NCBI GenBank assembly: GCA_045532455.1
Contig: JAZSFX010000005.1
Location: 1 to 64,000, forward strand
Direction of reading: 5' to 3'
DNA length: 64,000 nucleotides
Source of the DNA: Ornithomonoglobus_A sp045532455
GTDB taxonomy: Bacteria; Bacillota; Clostridia; UBA1381
A model generated the notes under the pieces. The model was given only the letters and a program-made list of their open reading frames with translations. It made no database searches and was not told the DNA's origin. Positions 1-6,320 of the stretch are shown here, piece by piece (position 1 is the first letter of the stretch; each line of letters starts with the position of its first letter). A program made the translations under genes and the position numbers.

Positions 1-1
1 T

Positions 2-382
2 GTTAGAGAAGGTGTTGCTATCATGCATCTTGAAGGTGTTGATGTATCTATCACAGGTAACTCAACAAACCCAACAAGATTCCAGCACCCTGTTGCAGGT
101 ACTTACAAGAAGGAATGTATCGAAAAGGGCAAGAAGTACTTCTCAGTTGCATCAGGCGGCGGTACAGGTCGTACACTTCACCCTGATAATATGGCTGCAG
201 GTCCTGCTTCTTATGGTATGACAGATACAATGGGAAGAATGCATAGTGATGCTCAGTTTGCAGGCTCTTCATCAGTTCCTGCTCACGTTGAGATGATGGG
301 ACTTATCGGTGCAGGTAATAACCCAATGGTTGGTATGACCGTTGCAGTTGCAGTTGCAGTTCAGGAAGCTATGAACAAATAA
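2..382 (+). CDS. GGGtGRT family protein, C-terminal part (5' end outside window)
   Basis: The frame is open from the first base, so the gene starts upstream of the window; 126 codons remain. It holds the family's name motif (G-G-G-T-G-R-T, about residues 46-52 of the visible part) followed by HPDNMAAGP and a C-terminal GNNPMVGMTVAVAVAV tract. The family is widespread in anaerobes at about 330 residues and has no established biochemical role that I know of. The last 32 codons lie inside the attachment site of element A. They are therefore probably supplied by the element, while the displaced chromosomal 3' end lies at 5348-5443. Confidence 0.85.
   Translation, partial: VREGVAIMHLEGVDVSITGNSTNPTRFQHPVAGTYKKECIEKGKKYFSVASGGGTGRTLHPDNMAAGPASYGMTDTMGRMHSDAQFAGSSSVPAHVEMMGLIGAGNNPMVGMTVAVAVAVQEAMNK
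287..382 (+). repeat. attL-side copy of the GGGtGRT 3' end
   Basis: Direct repeat partner of 5348-5443. Identity is perfect for 23 bp (287-309) and again for 38 bp (320-357). The last 25 bp differ mostly at synonymous positions and both copies end at a stop codon. Crossover therefore probably happened within 287-357, and the element carries a recoded gene tail that restores the reading frame. Confidence 0.8.
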
Positions 383-424
383 GGGTTTCAAGGCTATTGA
401 CATCTGAAATTTATTAAAAAATCA

Positions 425-475
425 GTTAGACACGTCATTTTTAGCAAAATCGCTATGACGTGTCTAACTTTTTTT
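425..475 (+). terminator. Rho-independent terminator at the left end of element A
   Basis: A perfect 14-bp inverted repeat (425-438 with 455-468, arm GTTAGACACGTCAT) with a 16-nt loop is followed by seven T residues. It follows the element-supplied 3' end of the GGGtGRT gene and would stop readthrough into the integrase gene. Confidence 0.85.
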
Positions 476-498
476 ATGCCAAAAGAGAGGGATTTCAG

Positions 499-1428
499 AT
501 GAGAAAAATGCAAATGAATATTGAAAATGATATAACATTTTCGCAAGGCTGTGACGAGTATATTTTGGATTGCAAGGCAAGGAATTTGAGAAACGGAACA
601 CTCCGACATTATAACGATTCCACAAAGCAGATTATGAAATATATCGGTGAGGATATTTTGATAAAGGATATTGACAAAGACGTGATAGACGATTTTATTA
701 TCCAAATGCGTGAAAATCCGCAGTTGAATGATATGTCATTATACACATACGCAAGGGACTTTAAAACATTGATGTATTTCTTTATGCGGAAAGAGTACAT
801 ACCATATTTCAAAATTCAAATTCCAAAAGCAGACAAGCAACCGATTGAAACGTATAACGATAACGAGTTGCGTGTACTTTTAAGAAAACCAAATTTAAAA
901 CATTGCGGTTTTACAGAATACAAAGTATGGGTTATGACTAATTTTTTGCTGTCAACAGGTTTAAGACAGCACAGTTTAATAAATATCAAAATAAAAGATG
1001 TTGACTTTGACACGGACGTGGTTTATGTGAATGTAACCAAAAGCCGCAAGCCGCTCATTATTCCGCTCAATGAGGACATAAAAAGGATATTGCAAGAGTA
1101 TTTAAAATATCGCAAGGGCGGAGCGGAAGATTTTTTGTTTTGTAACGTGTACGGCAAGCAATTAGTACGGTCAACGGTTTATCATTCTTTTTATGATTAT
1201 AACAAGAAGCGGGGCATTGAAAAAACAGGTATGCACAGATACCGTCACACGTTTGCAAAGAAATGGGTTTTGATGGGCGGCAATGTTGTAACACTTCAAA
1301 AGATTTTGGGACATTCAAGCCTTGATATAACACAAAATTATCTCAATCTTCTTGTTTCTGATTTAAAAAAGGACGTAGAGGAATTTAATATTTTAAGAGA
1401 ATTTAAAAGGGTTGGAATTAAAATGTAA
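499..1428 (+). CDS. Tyrosine recombinase (integrase) of element A
   Basis: This 309-residue site-specific recombinase has an N-terminal SAM-like core-binding domain (about 10-110) and a C-terminal catalytic domain. The conserved residues are visible: Arg in STGLRQHSL (about 155), the H-x-x-R box in MHRYRHTF (about 246-249), LGHSSL, and the nucleophile Tyr in ITQNYLNL (about 281). It should catalyse integration and excision at the GGGtGRT 3' end. The ATG at 499 is preferred because AGAGAGGG lies 8 nt upstream; an in-frame GTG at 460 falls inside the terminator hairpin. The gene sits 117 bp from the left attachment copy, the usual integrase position. Confidence 0.93.
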   Translation: MRKMQMNIENDITFSQGCDEYILDCKARNLRNGTLRHYNDSTKQIMKYIGEDILIKDIDKDVIDDFIIQMRENPQLNDMSLYTYARDFKTLMYFFMRKEYIPYFKIQIPKADKQPIETYNDNELRVLLRKPNLKHCGFTEYKVWVMTNFLLSTGLRQHSLINIKIKDVDFDTDVVYVNVTKSRKPLIIPLNEDIKRILQEYLKYRKGGAEDFLFCNVYGKQLVRSTVYHSFYDYNKKRGIEKTGMHRYRHTFAKKWVLMGGNVVTLQKILGHSSLDITQNYLNLLVSDLKKDVEEFNILREFKRVGIKM

Positions 1429-1487
1429 TTTCTCACGTGACGAAAATTCACGACTCTGAACGGCAAATTTTAATCCAATAGCGGACA

Positions 1488-1519
1488 AGAAAAAAGGCGG
1501 GAGAAAATTGCTCTCCCGC
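1488..1519 (-). terminator. Terminator of the leftward operon of element A
   Basis: On the minus strand an 8-bp perfect stem (GCGGGAGA, 1497-1504 with 1512-1519) with a 7-nt loop is followed by a T-rich run (plus-strand A run, 1488-1495). It lies 6 nt past the stop codon of the GIY-YIG gene. Confidence 0.8.
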
Positions 1520-1524
1520 TCCTG

Positions 1525-1941
1525 TTATAGAGTTTTCAATATTTCTTTTGTTTGCACACGGCACACGTCAAATAGATGGTAGTCTGTTTCTTTTGGAATT
1601 TGCGTATTTAAGGTGGGTTTGTATTCTCTGATATACTCACCCTCTTTTATGCCAATTTCATCTTTTACAGCATTGTAACCGCTCCGTGTGGCATAGTATA
1701 AAACATCAAAGCCTATTTTGTGACCTTTGCGTTGTGCCTCGGCTAATATTCGATATTTTAACTCTGATTGACTTTTAATACCTACATAATGCTATGCAAC
1801 ACGTTTTAACATATTATGGCTCTTACCGATATAAACAATATCATCATCTATTTTAATGCAGTAAATTCCCGCAAATTCGTATTTATCCGCAAGACCTTTA
1901 CGTTTCAGAAAGTTTATCATATTATCAACATAGTTCGGCAT
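1525..1941 (-). pseudogene. GIY-YIG domain protein interrupted by one in-frame TAG
   Basis: A 139-codon frame runs from ATG (1941) to TAA (1525). It translates as a GIY-YIG nuclease-like domain: the GIY box appears as AGIYCIKI and the YIG box as VYIGKSHNMLKRV. Codon 50 (1794-1792) is TAG, exactly where family members often have Gln before the conserved His (RVA-stop-HYVGIK). There is no frameshift and the frame downstream is intact to its end. The start overlaps the stop of the upstream gene (TAATG), so translation would be coupled. It is either a nonsense-mutated gene or one read with amber suppression; see the finding on the operon. Confidence 0.75.
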
Positions 1942-2528
1942 TAGAATATAAACTCCTTTTTTCTTTCCGCTTTTGGTACAGGGATTTTTATTATCTTCTC
2001 TTTTGGTATATAGATGTTTTCCGCTCCGTTTAATACACTATTATTTGTCCCATTATTATTTATTTGAATTTCTCTATTATTTATTTCTATATCCTTTGTC
2101 GGTACATTTGGAGCGGCTCGGTCAACACAGGACACGTCAGGCGTACATTCTTCAAAATTCAATACGTCATTCGGCGGTTGAGTTATGATAGATGCTTGAA
2201 TGTTCCCGTGGCTCGTCTGTGGTGTTTCAAAAAAATTATAGACGTTTCCGCCCCCTTGAACAAGATAACCTTTATCAATTAACTTAATAAATTGGTCTTG
2301 ATAGGTGGAGCGGGGCATTCCTGTTGCCTGTCTTACGGCGGCGGGTGATAATGCAAGATTAAATCCGTCCGCATTTGCCGCAAGGTACATATACAGCATT
2401 AGTGCGTGTGCACCTAAATCACGGGCAGCGGCTTGCCAATTCTGATTTTTTATACCAAGAAAATCAGATTTTGCCGCCTCTCTATGTATATTTACTACTC
2501 TCTAATTTGGATATGTTATGTTCGGCAT
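1941..2528 (-). pseudogene. Winged-helix / replication-associated-like protein interrupted by one in-frame TAG
   Basis: From ATG at 2528, with GAAAGGAG upstream, a 195-codon frame reads to TAA at 1941 with one TAG at codon 9 (2504-2502). The N-terminal part continues as RVVNIHREAAKSDFLGIK, then NWQAAARDLGAHALMLYMYLAANADG and a helix-turn-helix segment (SPAAVRQATGMPRSTYQDQF) followed by DKGYLV. This is the layout of small winged-helix proteins of mobile elements. The C-terminal 90 residues are Asn/Pro-rich and look disordered. A shorter product could start at the internal ATG 2399 but would lose the conserved N-terminus. Exact function is unknown. Confidence 0.7.
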
Positions 2529-2545
2529 TTTTTATACTCCTTTCA

Positions 2546-2782
2546 TTATTTACCTAATTTGTTTATCATATCATTTAATTTATCTATTGCCTTTGTTTCA
2601 AGTAAAACATCAATCTTTGACATTATTTCGTTGATGATTTCTTTCTTGAAATTCTCCCGCTCAATTTTTTCGTACATTTCTTTTCTGATTTTCTCATATT
2701 GGTAATTATAGCGGGTTTGCAGGTCATTTGGCAAATGTGCCATTTCGTTATATTGGTCGATTAGGCTCTAATATCTACTCAA
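2546..2782 (-). pseudogene. Small charged helical protein interrupted by one in-frame TAG
   Basis: The frame from TTG 2782 to TAA 2546 has 78 codons with a TAG at codon 5 (2770-2768), reading MSRY-stop-SLIDQYNEM and then a Lys/Glu-rich helical protein rich in Tyr. AAAGGAG at plus 2794-2800 is 11 nt upstream of the TTG. Translation could instead begin at ATG 2743 (65 residues), but that start has no ribosome-binding site. It is the first gene of the three-gene leftward operon. No known family was recognised. Confidence 0.6.
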
Positions 2783-2843
2783 TGGGGTACACACTCCTTT
2801 CATCATAAATTTTTGAAAGTATTTTCTTTAACTTTCTATAAAT

Positions 2844-2872
2844 ATTATAACATATTTTTTTGAAAAAATCAA
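2844..2872 (-). promoter_or_regulatory. Promoter of the leftward operon of element A
   Basis: On the minus strand TTGATT (2872-2867), a 17-bp spacer and TATAAT (2849-2844) form a near-consensus vegetative promoter 62 bp upstream of the first gene. The intact promoter, ribosome sites and terminator argue that the operon is still expressed. Confidence 0.75.
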
Positions 2873-3010
2873 AAAAGACCGTATCACGTAAACCTTTGAA
2901 CGATAGACGGCGGGTGTATTTCGGGAAAATCAAAAATCGCACCCCCACATCTCAAAATGCGTGGCTCGCACTCTTTTGGAATGGAACTTGATTTTCGTCG
3001 TCACCGTCAG

Positions 3011-3136
3011 ATTTTATTGAATTTCTTATTGATTTTCACAAATTCGGGTTGATTTTATGCGAATCAGCCTTGAACTTTACAAAATCACTCAAAATCAGCT
3101 GTGATTTCTGTTGATTTCGATGAAATTCAATAAAAT
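3011..3136. repeat. Spaced 15-bp inverted repeat with TTGATTT motifs
   Basis: ATTTTATTGAATTTC at 3011-3025 is perfectly inverted at 3122-3136. The 96 bp between holds several copies of TTGATTT(T/C) and its complement. The region is AT-rich, lies between the two divergent transcription units of element A and contains no gene; 2873-3158 is otherwise featureless. It could be an operator cluster or a replication origin for an excised circular form. Confidence 0.5.
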
Positions 3137-3158
3137 TTGAGAAATTTTGCAAAAACTC

Positions 3159-3185
3159 TTGACAATATATATATATATATATAAT
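3159..3185 (+). promoter_or_regulatory. Promoter of the rightward genes of element A
   Basis: TTGACA (3159-3164) is followed by an AT dinucleotide run and TATAAT (3180-3185), spacing 15; TAATTG at 3182 would give 17. The alternating AT spacer is unusual and may make promoter strength sensitive to repeat length. Confidence 0.6.
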
Positions 3186-3249
3186 TGTATGTGGGTTTTG
3201 TGCATTCCGCACAAAATACTACATTTTTTATTTTTAGGAGGAAAAACAA

Positions 3250-3447
3250 ATGAGAATTATCATCGACACAGAAAAGGAAAGAATTATTGTACCCGACAGT
3301 TTCTTCAATCAGATTGACAAAATGAATAAAGTTTTGGAAGAAAACGGAGCGGCAGACAAAAAGATTGATTATGTTCAGTACATAAAGGACGCATACGAAA
3401 AGGCAATTAAAAATGCTCCTATTCGTAAAGCAGATATTAAGAGATAA
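3250..3447 (+). CDS. Hypothetical element A protein (65 aa)
   Basis: A 65-residue acidic/basic protein starting with MRIIIDTEKERIIVPDSFF, preceded by a strong site (TTAGGAGG, 3235-3242). The beginning looks like a beta-hairpin and the rest is helical. No family was recognised. Its stop overlaps the ATG of the next gene (TAATG), so the two are translationally coupled. It resembles small conserved cargo or regulatory proteins of Clostridial integrative elements only in size and position. Confidence 0.7.
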   Translation: MRIIIDTEKERIIVPDSFFNQIDKMNKVLEENGAADKKIDYVQYIKDAYEKAIKNAPIRKADIKR

Positions 3448-3632
3448 TGGCTACTAAAGGAACAAGAGTAACACAGAAAGAAAAAGAAAAAATGTGGCAG
3501 TTATACCAACAGCTCGGCTCGTTTACAAAGGTGGCAAAGAAAATGAGACGTAATCCCGATACCGTTTCAAGATATGTTCACGAATTTGAAGCGGCTGTCG
3601 GTGCTGCAAGCTATATTTTAAATCGAATTTAG
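3447..3632 (+). CDS. Small helix-turn-helix protein (61 aa)
   Basis: This 61-residue basic protein contains a resolvase- or Mor-like helix-turn-helix: LYQQLGSFTKVAKKM (first helix and turn) then RRNPDTVSRYVHEF (recognition helix). It probably binds DNA and may regulate the element. The ATG overlaps the upstream stop. The TAG stop sits inside the AGGAGG ribosome-binding site of the following gene. Confidence 0.7.
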   Translation: MATKGTRVTQKEKEKMWQLYQQLGSFTKVAKKMRRNPDTVSRYVHEFEAAVGAASYILNRI

Positions 3633-3645
3633 GAGGTATGATTTT

Positions 3646-4404
3646 GTGGAAGAAAAAATTTTAGCTCAAAGCAAACACTATAATGTTAAAATGTTTACGA
3701 TTATAATGTCTGTTATAGCAGTTGTATTGTCTGTTTCTATACTTGCATACTGTGCGATTGATACTTACAGTTATTACAGTAATTTATATCATAAAGAAGA
3801 ATGGGAGCCGTATTACTTATGTGAGTGTACTGAACGTAAAAAAATTGGTACAAACGTATATGGATATAACAAGTATAGCGAGCCTTTAGTTAAAACTCAA
3901 GAAGAGTTTTATGAACGCCATCCCGATTTAACATCATTTATGGAATGCAGAGAAGTTAAACTTATATACGATGATGAATTTATGGCAAGCTGTATTCCGT
4001 TATCTTTAATTGTTTTGGCGGCGGTTCTATACTTATGGTTATCAAGCTATCAATTAATCGTTACAGATAAGAGGGTTTATGGTAAGGCTGCTTTTGGAAA
4101 AAGAGTAGATTTACCGATTGATTCTATTTCTGCTGTTGGAACAAGCTTTTTAAAAGGGATAGATGTCGGTACATCTTCGGGAAGAATTAAATTCAAACTT
4201 ATCAAAAATCAAGAAGATATACATTCGGTTATGAGTAAATTGCTTATGGAAAGACAACAAAAAGAAACTAAAAATACAGCAGTAGAAAATACTATATCGA
4301 CAAGCAATGCTGACGAACTTAAAAAGTTCAAAGAATTACTTGATAGCGGAGTTATAACACAGGAAGAATTTGACGAAAAGAAAAAACAATTACTTGGTTT
4401 ATAA
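3646..4404 (+). CDS. Membrane protein with PH-like and C-terminal SHOCT domain
   Basis: A 252-residue protein with two membrane helices (about 17-40 and 115-133). A segment reading QLIVTDKRVYGKAAFGKRVDLPIDSISAVG is typical of bacterial PH-like (YdjM/YvbH-type) domains. The end (DELKKFKELLDSGVITQEEFDEKKKQLL) is a SHOCT short C-terminal helical domain, often found in oligomeric membrane or mobile-element proteins. The start is GTG with AGGAGG 9 nt upstream (the GTG is forced by the frame). Function is unknown; it may act in membrane stress or in immunity of the element. Confidence 0.75.
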   Translation: MEEKILAQSKHYNVKMFTIIMSVIAVVLSVSILAYCAIDTYSYYSNLYHKEEWEPYYLCECTERKKIGTNVYGYNKYSEPLVKTQEEFYERHPDLTSFMECREVKLIYDDEFMASCIPLSLIVLAAVLYLWLSSYQLIVTDKRVYGKAAFGKRVDLPIDSISAVGTSFLKGIDVGTSSGRIKFKLIKNQEDIHSVMSKLLMERQQKETKNTAVENTISTSNADELKKFKELLDSGVITQEEFDEKKKQLLGL

Positions 4405-4412
4405 TACATACA

Positions 4413-4446
4413 CGGAGCGGCAGATAGTGACCGCTCCGATTTTTTC
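4413..4446 (+). terminator. Terminator after the SHOCT gene
   Basis: Perfect 8-bp stem CGGAGCGG (4413-4420) with CCGCTCCG (4431-4438), a 10-nt loop and a following run of six T residues. Confidence 0.85.
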
Positions 4447-4449
4447 TTT

Positions 4450-4576
4450 GTGTTCGTAAAGGTACACCTTTATAAACACATAAAAAGCACGTGTTTTCTT
4501 TGTTTGTAAAAGTTTTAAATAAATTTGCGAATATATTCGTAAAATACTTGACATTTACGAACACTTATGGTATAAT
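4450..4576 (+). promoter_or_regulatory. Serine recombinase promoter with flanking inverted repeats (possible res site)
   Basis: A consensus promoter, TTGACA (4548-4553), 17-bp spacer, TATAAT (4571-4576), precedes the recombinase gene. GTGTTCGTAAA at 4450-4460 is perfectly inverted at 4554-4564, inside the promoter spacer, and a third related TTCGTAAA lies at 4537. Repeated half-sites overlapping the promoter of a serine recombinase are the usual arrangement of a resolution site with autorepression; this assignment is inferred. Confidence 0.6.
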
Positions 4577-4608
4577 GAATACATAATCACAAAGGAGGTT
4601 TACAAACA

Positions 4609-5217
4609 ATGGAAACACGCACATACTATTATGCAAGGGTGTCAAGCAAGGAACAAAACCTTGACAGACAGATTGAGGCTTTTAAGGCTCTTGGAGCAGA
4701 CGAGCGGGACATTATCACCGACAAAGAGAGCGGAAAGGACTTGAACAGAACAGGCTACACCGCATTAAAAAATGCAATGCTCCGCAAGGGTGATACACTT
4801 GTTGTAAAATCCCTTGACCGTCTTTCAAGAAACAAAACGGACATCAAAAACGAATTGCAATTCTTTAAGGACAACGGCATACGTTTGAAAGTCATTGACT
4901 TACCTACAACAATGATGGACTTACCGCAAGGACAAGAATGGGTTTTTGAAATGGTAAACAACATTTTGATTGAGGTACTCGGCACGATTGCAGAACAGGA
5001 AAGAAAAACAATCAAAGCAAGACAGGCGGAAGGCATTGAGGCGGCAAAGAAACACGGCAAGAAATTAGGACGTCCCGCACTTACCTATCCCGATAATTGG
5101 AAAAAGGTGTATGCGGATTGGAAAGACGGAAAAATCACCGCAAAAACGGCAATGGAATTGACCGATACCAAAAGAACAAGTTTTTATAAACTTGTGCAAA
5201 TGACGGAAAGTAATTGA
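4609..5217 (+). CDS. Serine recombinase, resolvase/invertase family
   Basis: A 202-residue small serine recombinase. The N-terminal catalytic domain shows YYARVSSKEQNLDRQ with the nucleophilic Ser (about 12) and the arginine-rich segment VVKSLDRLSRN. The long E-helix follows (LGTIAEQERKTIKARQAEGI) and a helix-turn-helix closes the protein. AAAGGAGG lies 11 nt upstream of the ATG. It probably resolves dimers or inverts DNA at the repeats upstream of its own promoter. Element A thus carries both a tyrosine and a serine recombinase. Confidence 0.92.
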   Translation: METRTYYYARVSSKEQNLDRQIEAFKALGADERDIITDKESGKDLNRTGYTALKNAMLRKGDTLVVKSLDRLSRNKTDIKNELQFFKDNGIRLKVIDLPTTMMDLPQGQEWVFEMVNNILIEVLGTIAEQERKTIKARQAEGIEAAKKHGKKLGRPALTYPDNWKKVYADWKDGKITAKTAMELTDTKRTSFYKLVQMTESN

Positions 5218-5324
5218 CAGAATAAACGAACAATGATATAATAACAATACGTTAAAGATTTTGCATAATGACGTGCATTGTTTTTAACCTTGAAACGTGA
5301 TTAAATCGCACCGAATAAGGCTCT

Positions 5325-5344
5325 CACGTGCCGAATGGCACGTG
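5325..5344. repeat. Hairpin at the right end of element A
   Basis: CACGTGCC (5325-5332) and GGCACGTG (5337-5344) form a perfect 8-bp stem around GAAT, 3 bp before the right attachment copy. A TCACGTGA sequence also lies near the integrase stop (1434-1441). These could be accessory binding sites for Int. Confidence 0.5.
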
Positions 5345-5347
5345 TCT

Positions 5348-5443
5348 GTTGAGATGATGGGACTTATCGGCGCAGGCAACAACCCAATGGTTGGTATGAC
5401 CGTTGCAGTTGCAGTTGCTATTGAAGAAGCAATGAATAAATAA
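5348..5443 (+). pseudogene. Displaced 3' end of the chromosomal GGGtGRT gene (attR side)
   Basis: An open segment of 31 codons plus TAA encodes VEMMGLIGAGNNPMVG and the same valine/alanine tail as 287-382. The only protein difference is near the end (IEEAMNK here, VQEAMNK in the intact copy). It has no start codon or ribosome site. It is the original chromosomal tail pushed 5 kb downstream by element A, and it still carries the gene's terminator at 5491. Confidence 0.8.
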
Positions 5444-5490
5444 TGACGCTTTTTGCGCATAACGTTTAATAAATTAAACCACAAAAAAGC

Positions 5491-5535
5491 CGACCCCTTG
5501 GAGTACAAATGTACACCTTGGGGTCGCTTTTATTT
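5491..5535 (+). terminator. Original terminator of the GGGtGRT gene
   Basis: CGACCCC (5491-5497) pairs with GGGGTCG (5520-5526); inside are further paired bases around an AAAT loop flanked by GTAC. A T-rich run follows. It belongs to the displaced gene end and also ends transcription of element A from the right. Confidence 0.7.
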
Positions 5536-5543
5536 GCTCTATA

Positions 5544-5744
5544 TCAATTTTTGTGTATTGTTTCCTCTGCTTTTTCAAGCTTATCAAGGCCAATCAAAAG
5601 AAAAACCCCACTTATCAAAAGCAAAAGCATAGATACCCCCAATTGCACATAAGAACCATCACGGATAAAAACAGATACTACATAACCAAAACAAAAACAA
5701 AAAATAACCGCTAATACATACACAAACCATTTATTTGACAGCAT
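5544..5744 (-). CDS. Small two-helix membrane protein
   Basis: A 66-residue protein starting MLSNKWFVYVLAVIFC with two hydrophobic segments (about 7-24 and 33-50) and a charged C-terminus (LEKAEETIHKN). The ATG at 5744 is chosen because GAAAGG lies about 12 nt upstream; the frame is open further upstream but through a hairpin (5771-5790, CACGCATT/AATGCGTG). No family was recognised. Coding potential rests on the membrane pattern and the ribosome site only. Confidence 0.5.
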   Translation of the reverse strand: MLSNKWFVYVLAVIFCFCFGYVVSVFIRDGSYVQLGVSMLLLLISGVFLLIGLDKLEKAEETIHKN

Positions 5745-5810
5745 AACATTGTTTTTCCTTTCTGGATACTCACGCATTAAAAAATGCGTGGCAAGAGAAT
5801 TCTGTACCAC

Positions 5811-6036
5811 GCATAAAAACGCGGCTTAGAATTTAGAGCACCACACACTAATATTCCAAATTGTATATCAAACAAACATTACAAAAGCCTGCGTTTTTAA
5901 CAAAGACACATGTTTGTTTGATATTATTAACATAGCAAAACAAAGATATTCTTTAAAATACCCCAATTATATTATTAAAATATTAGTATGTGGTGGTTAT
6001 ATTATACCACCATATATTAAAAAAATCAAGAAAAAT
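5811..6036. other. Non-coding AT-rich stretch with a 15-bp inverted repeat
   Basis: No gene is visible. ATATCAAACAAACAT (5865-5879) is perfectly inverted at 5910-5924 with a 30-bp spacer, and TGGTGG/CCACCA halves flank 5990-6012. It may encode an RNA hairpin or be an operator. Confidence 0.4.
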
Positions 6037-6065
6037 TTGACATAATCTGCCCTTTATGATATAAT
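6037..6065 (+). promoter_or_regulatory. Consensus promoter of the small hydrophobic toxin gene
   Basis: TTGACA (6037-6042), 17-bp spacer, TATAAT (6060-6065): a perfect vegetative promoter. Expected RNA start is near 6072, just before the inverted-repeat arm at 6074. Confidence 0.85.
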
Positions 6066-6129
6066 ACCATTCGTAGCAAGAGAAACGGCGGCGGTTGTTT
6101 CCGACACCTCTATGAAAGGGGGTGTTGCT

Positions 6130-6192
6130 GTGGAAGAAATAATTTCTTTTACTTTATTAGTAATGATTATTATCCTTTACATAAAGAAATAG
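6130..6192 (+). CDS. Holin-like type I toxin peptide (20 aa)
   Basis: GTG at 6130 with a strong site (AAAGGGGG, 6115-6122) starts a 20-residue peptide, MEEIISFTLLVMIIILYIKK, that is one hydrophobic helix with charged ends. An in-frame ATG at 6112 overlaps the ribosome site and is less likely. Size, hydrophobic core and the AAAGGGGGTGTTGCT leader are typical of the putative holin-like toxins of Firmicutes. It would insert in and depolarise the membrane when its antisense RNA is absent. It is flanked by convergent consensus promoters and a terminator, completing a type I locus. Confidence 0.7.
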   Translation: MEEIISFTLLVMIIILYIKK

Positions 6193-6274
6193 CCGCCTAT
6201 CTCCGTAATAGATAGACGGCTTATCTTAGATAAACGACTTTTTTGCGGAAACAACTAATGCTGTTCCTCTTGCT
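6180..6274 (-). ncRNA. Antisense RNA antitoxin (predicted)
   Basis: A leftward consensus promoter, TTGACA (6309-6304), 17-bp spacer, TAATAT (6286-6281), would start RNA near 6274. The RNA would run across the 3' region of the toxin mRNA and end at a hairpin (plus 6192-6202 with 6210-6220, GCCGCCTATCT) followed by a T-rich stretch on the minus strand. That gives about 95 nt complementary to the toxin mRNA 3' region. Overlap with the 3' UTR and last codons is as in TxpA/RatA and BsrG/SR4 pairs. The RNA is predicted, not observed. Confidence 0.6.
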
Positions 6275-6280
6275 ATACTT

Positions 6281-6309
6281 ATATTATCATATATTGTTCA
6301 ATATGTCAA
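6281..6309 (-). promoter_or_regulatory. Promoter of the antisense RNA
   Basis: Minus-strand TTGACA (6309-6304) and TAATAT (6286-6281), spacing 17. Together with the leader it mirrors the toxin promoter, so the locus looks like an inverted duplication of one promoter-leader unit. Confidence 0.75.
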
Positions 6310-6320
6310 GTATTTTATTT

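Larger units (their letters stand above)
287..5443. mobile_element. Element A: integrative element in the 3' end of the GGGtGRT gene
   Basis: The segment is bounded by two direct copies of the last 96 bp of the GGGtGRT gene (287-382 and 5348-5443). Between them are a tyrosine recombinase next to the left end, a serine recombinase next to the right end, and eight smaller genes and regulatory regions. No relaxase or type IV secretion gene is visible, so it looks like a small integrative or satellite element that needs help to transfer, or a degraded one. None of the dispersed GTAGGG repeats of the host chromosome were seen inside it, consistent with recent arrival. Confidence 0.8.
6074..6275. 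repeat. 30-bp inverted repeat joining 5' leader and 3' region of the toxin locus
   Basis: The arms 6074-6103 and 6246-6275 match at 24 of 30 positions, with exact blocks TAGCAAGAG and GTTGTTTCCG. In the toxin mRNA they can pair 5' end to 3' end. Because the right arm is also the start of the antisense RNA, that RNA begins with nearly the same sequence as the mRNA leader. Confidence 0.8.

Noticed and set aside
460..498. GTG at 460 as the integrase start
   Set aside because: It lies in the 3' arm of a terminator hairpin and lacks a ribosome site; ATG 499 has AGAGAGGG 8 nt upstream.
1430..1500. Suppressor tRNA near the amber-interrupted operon
   Set aside because: A GACTCTGAACG stretch resembles an anticodon stem but no acceptor or T-arm can be folded around it.
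3165..3183. AT dinucleotide run as a stand-alone microsatellite
   Set aside because: It is the spacer and -10 region of a promoter, so it is recorded there.
5544..5810. 88-residue version of the small membrane protein
   Set aside because: Its first 22 residues come from a hairpin region without a ribosome site; the 66-residue version is preferred.
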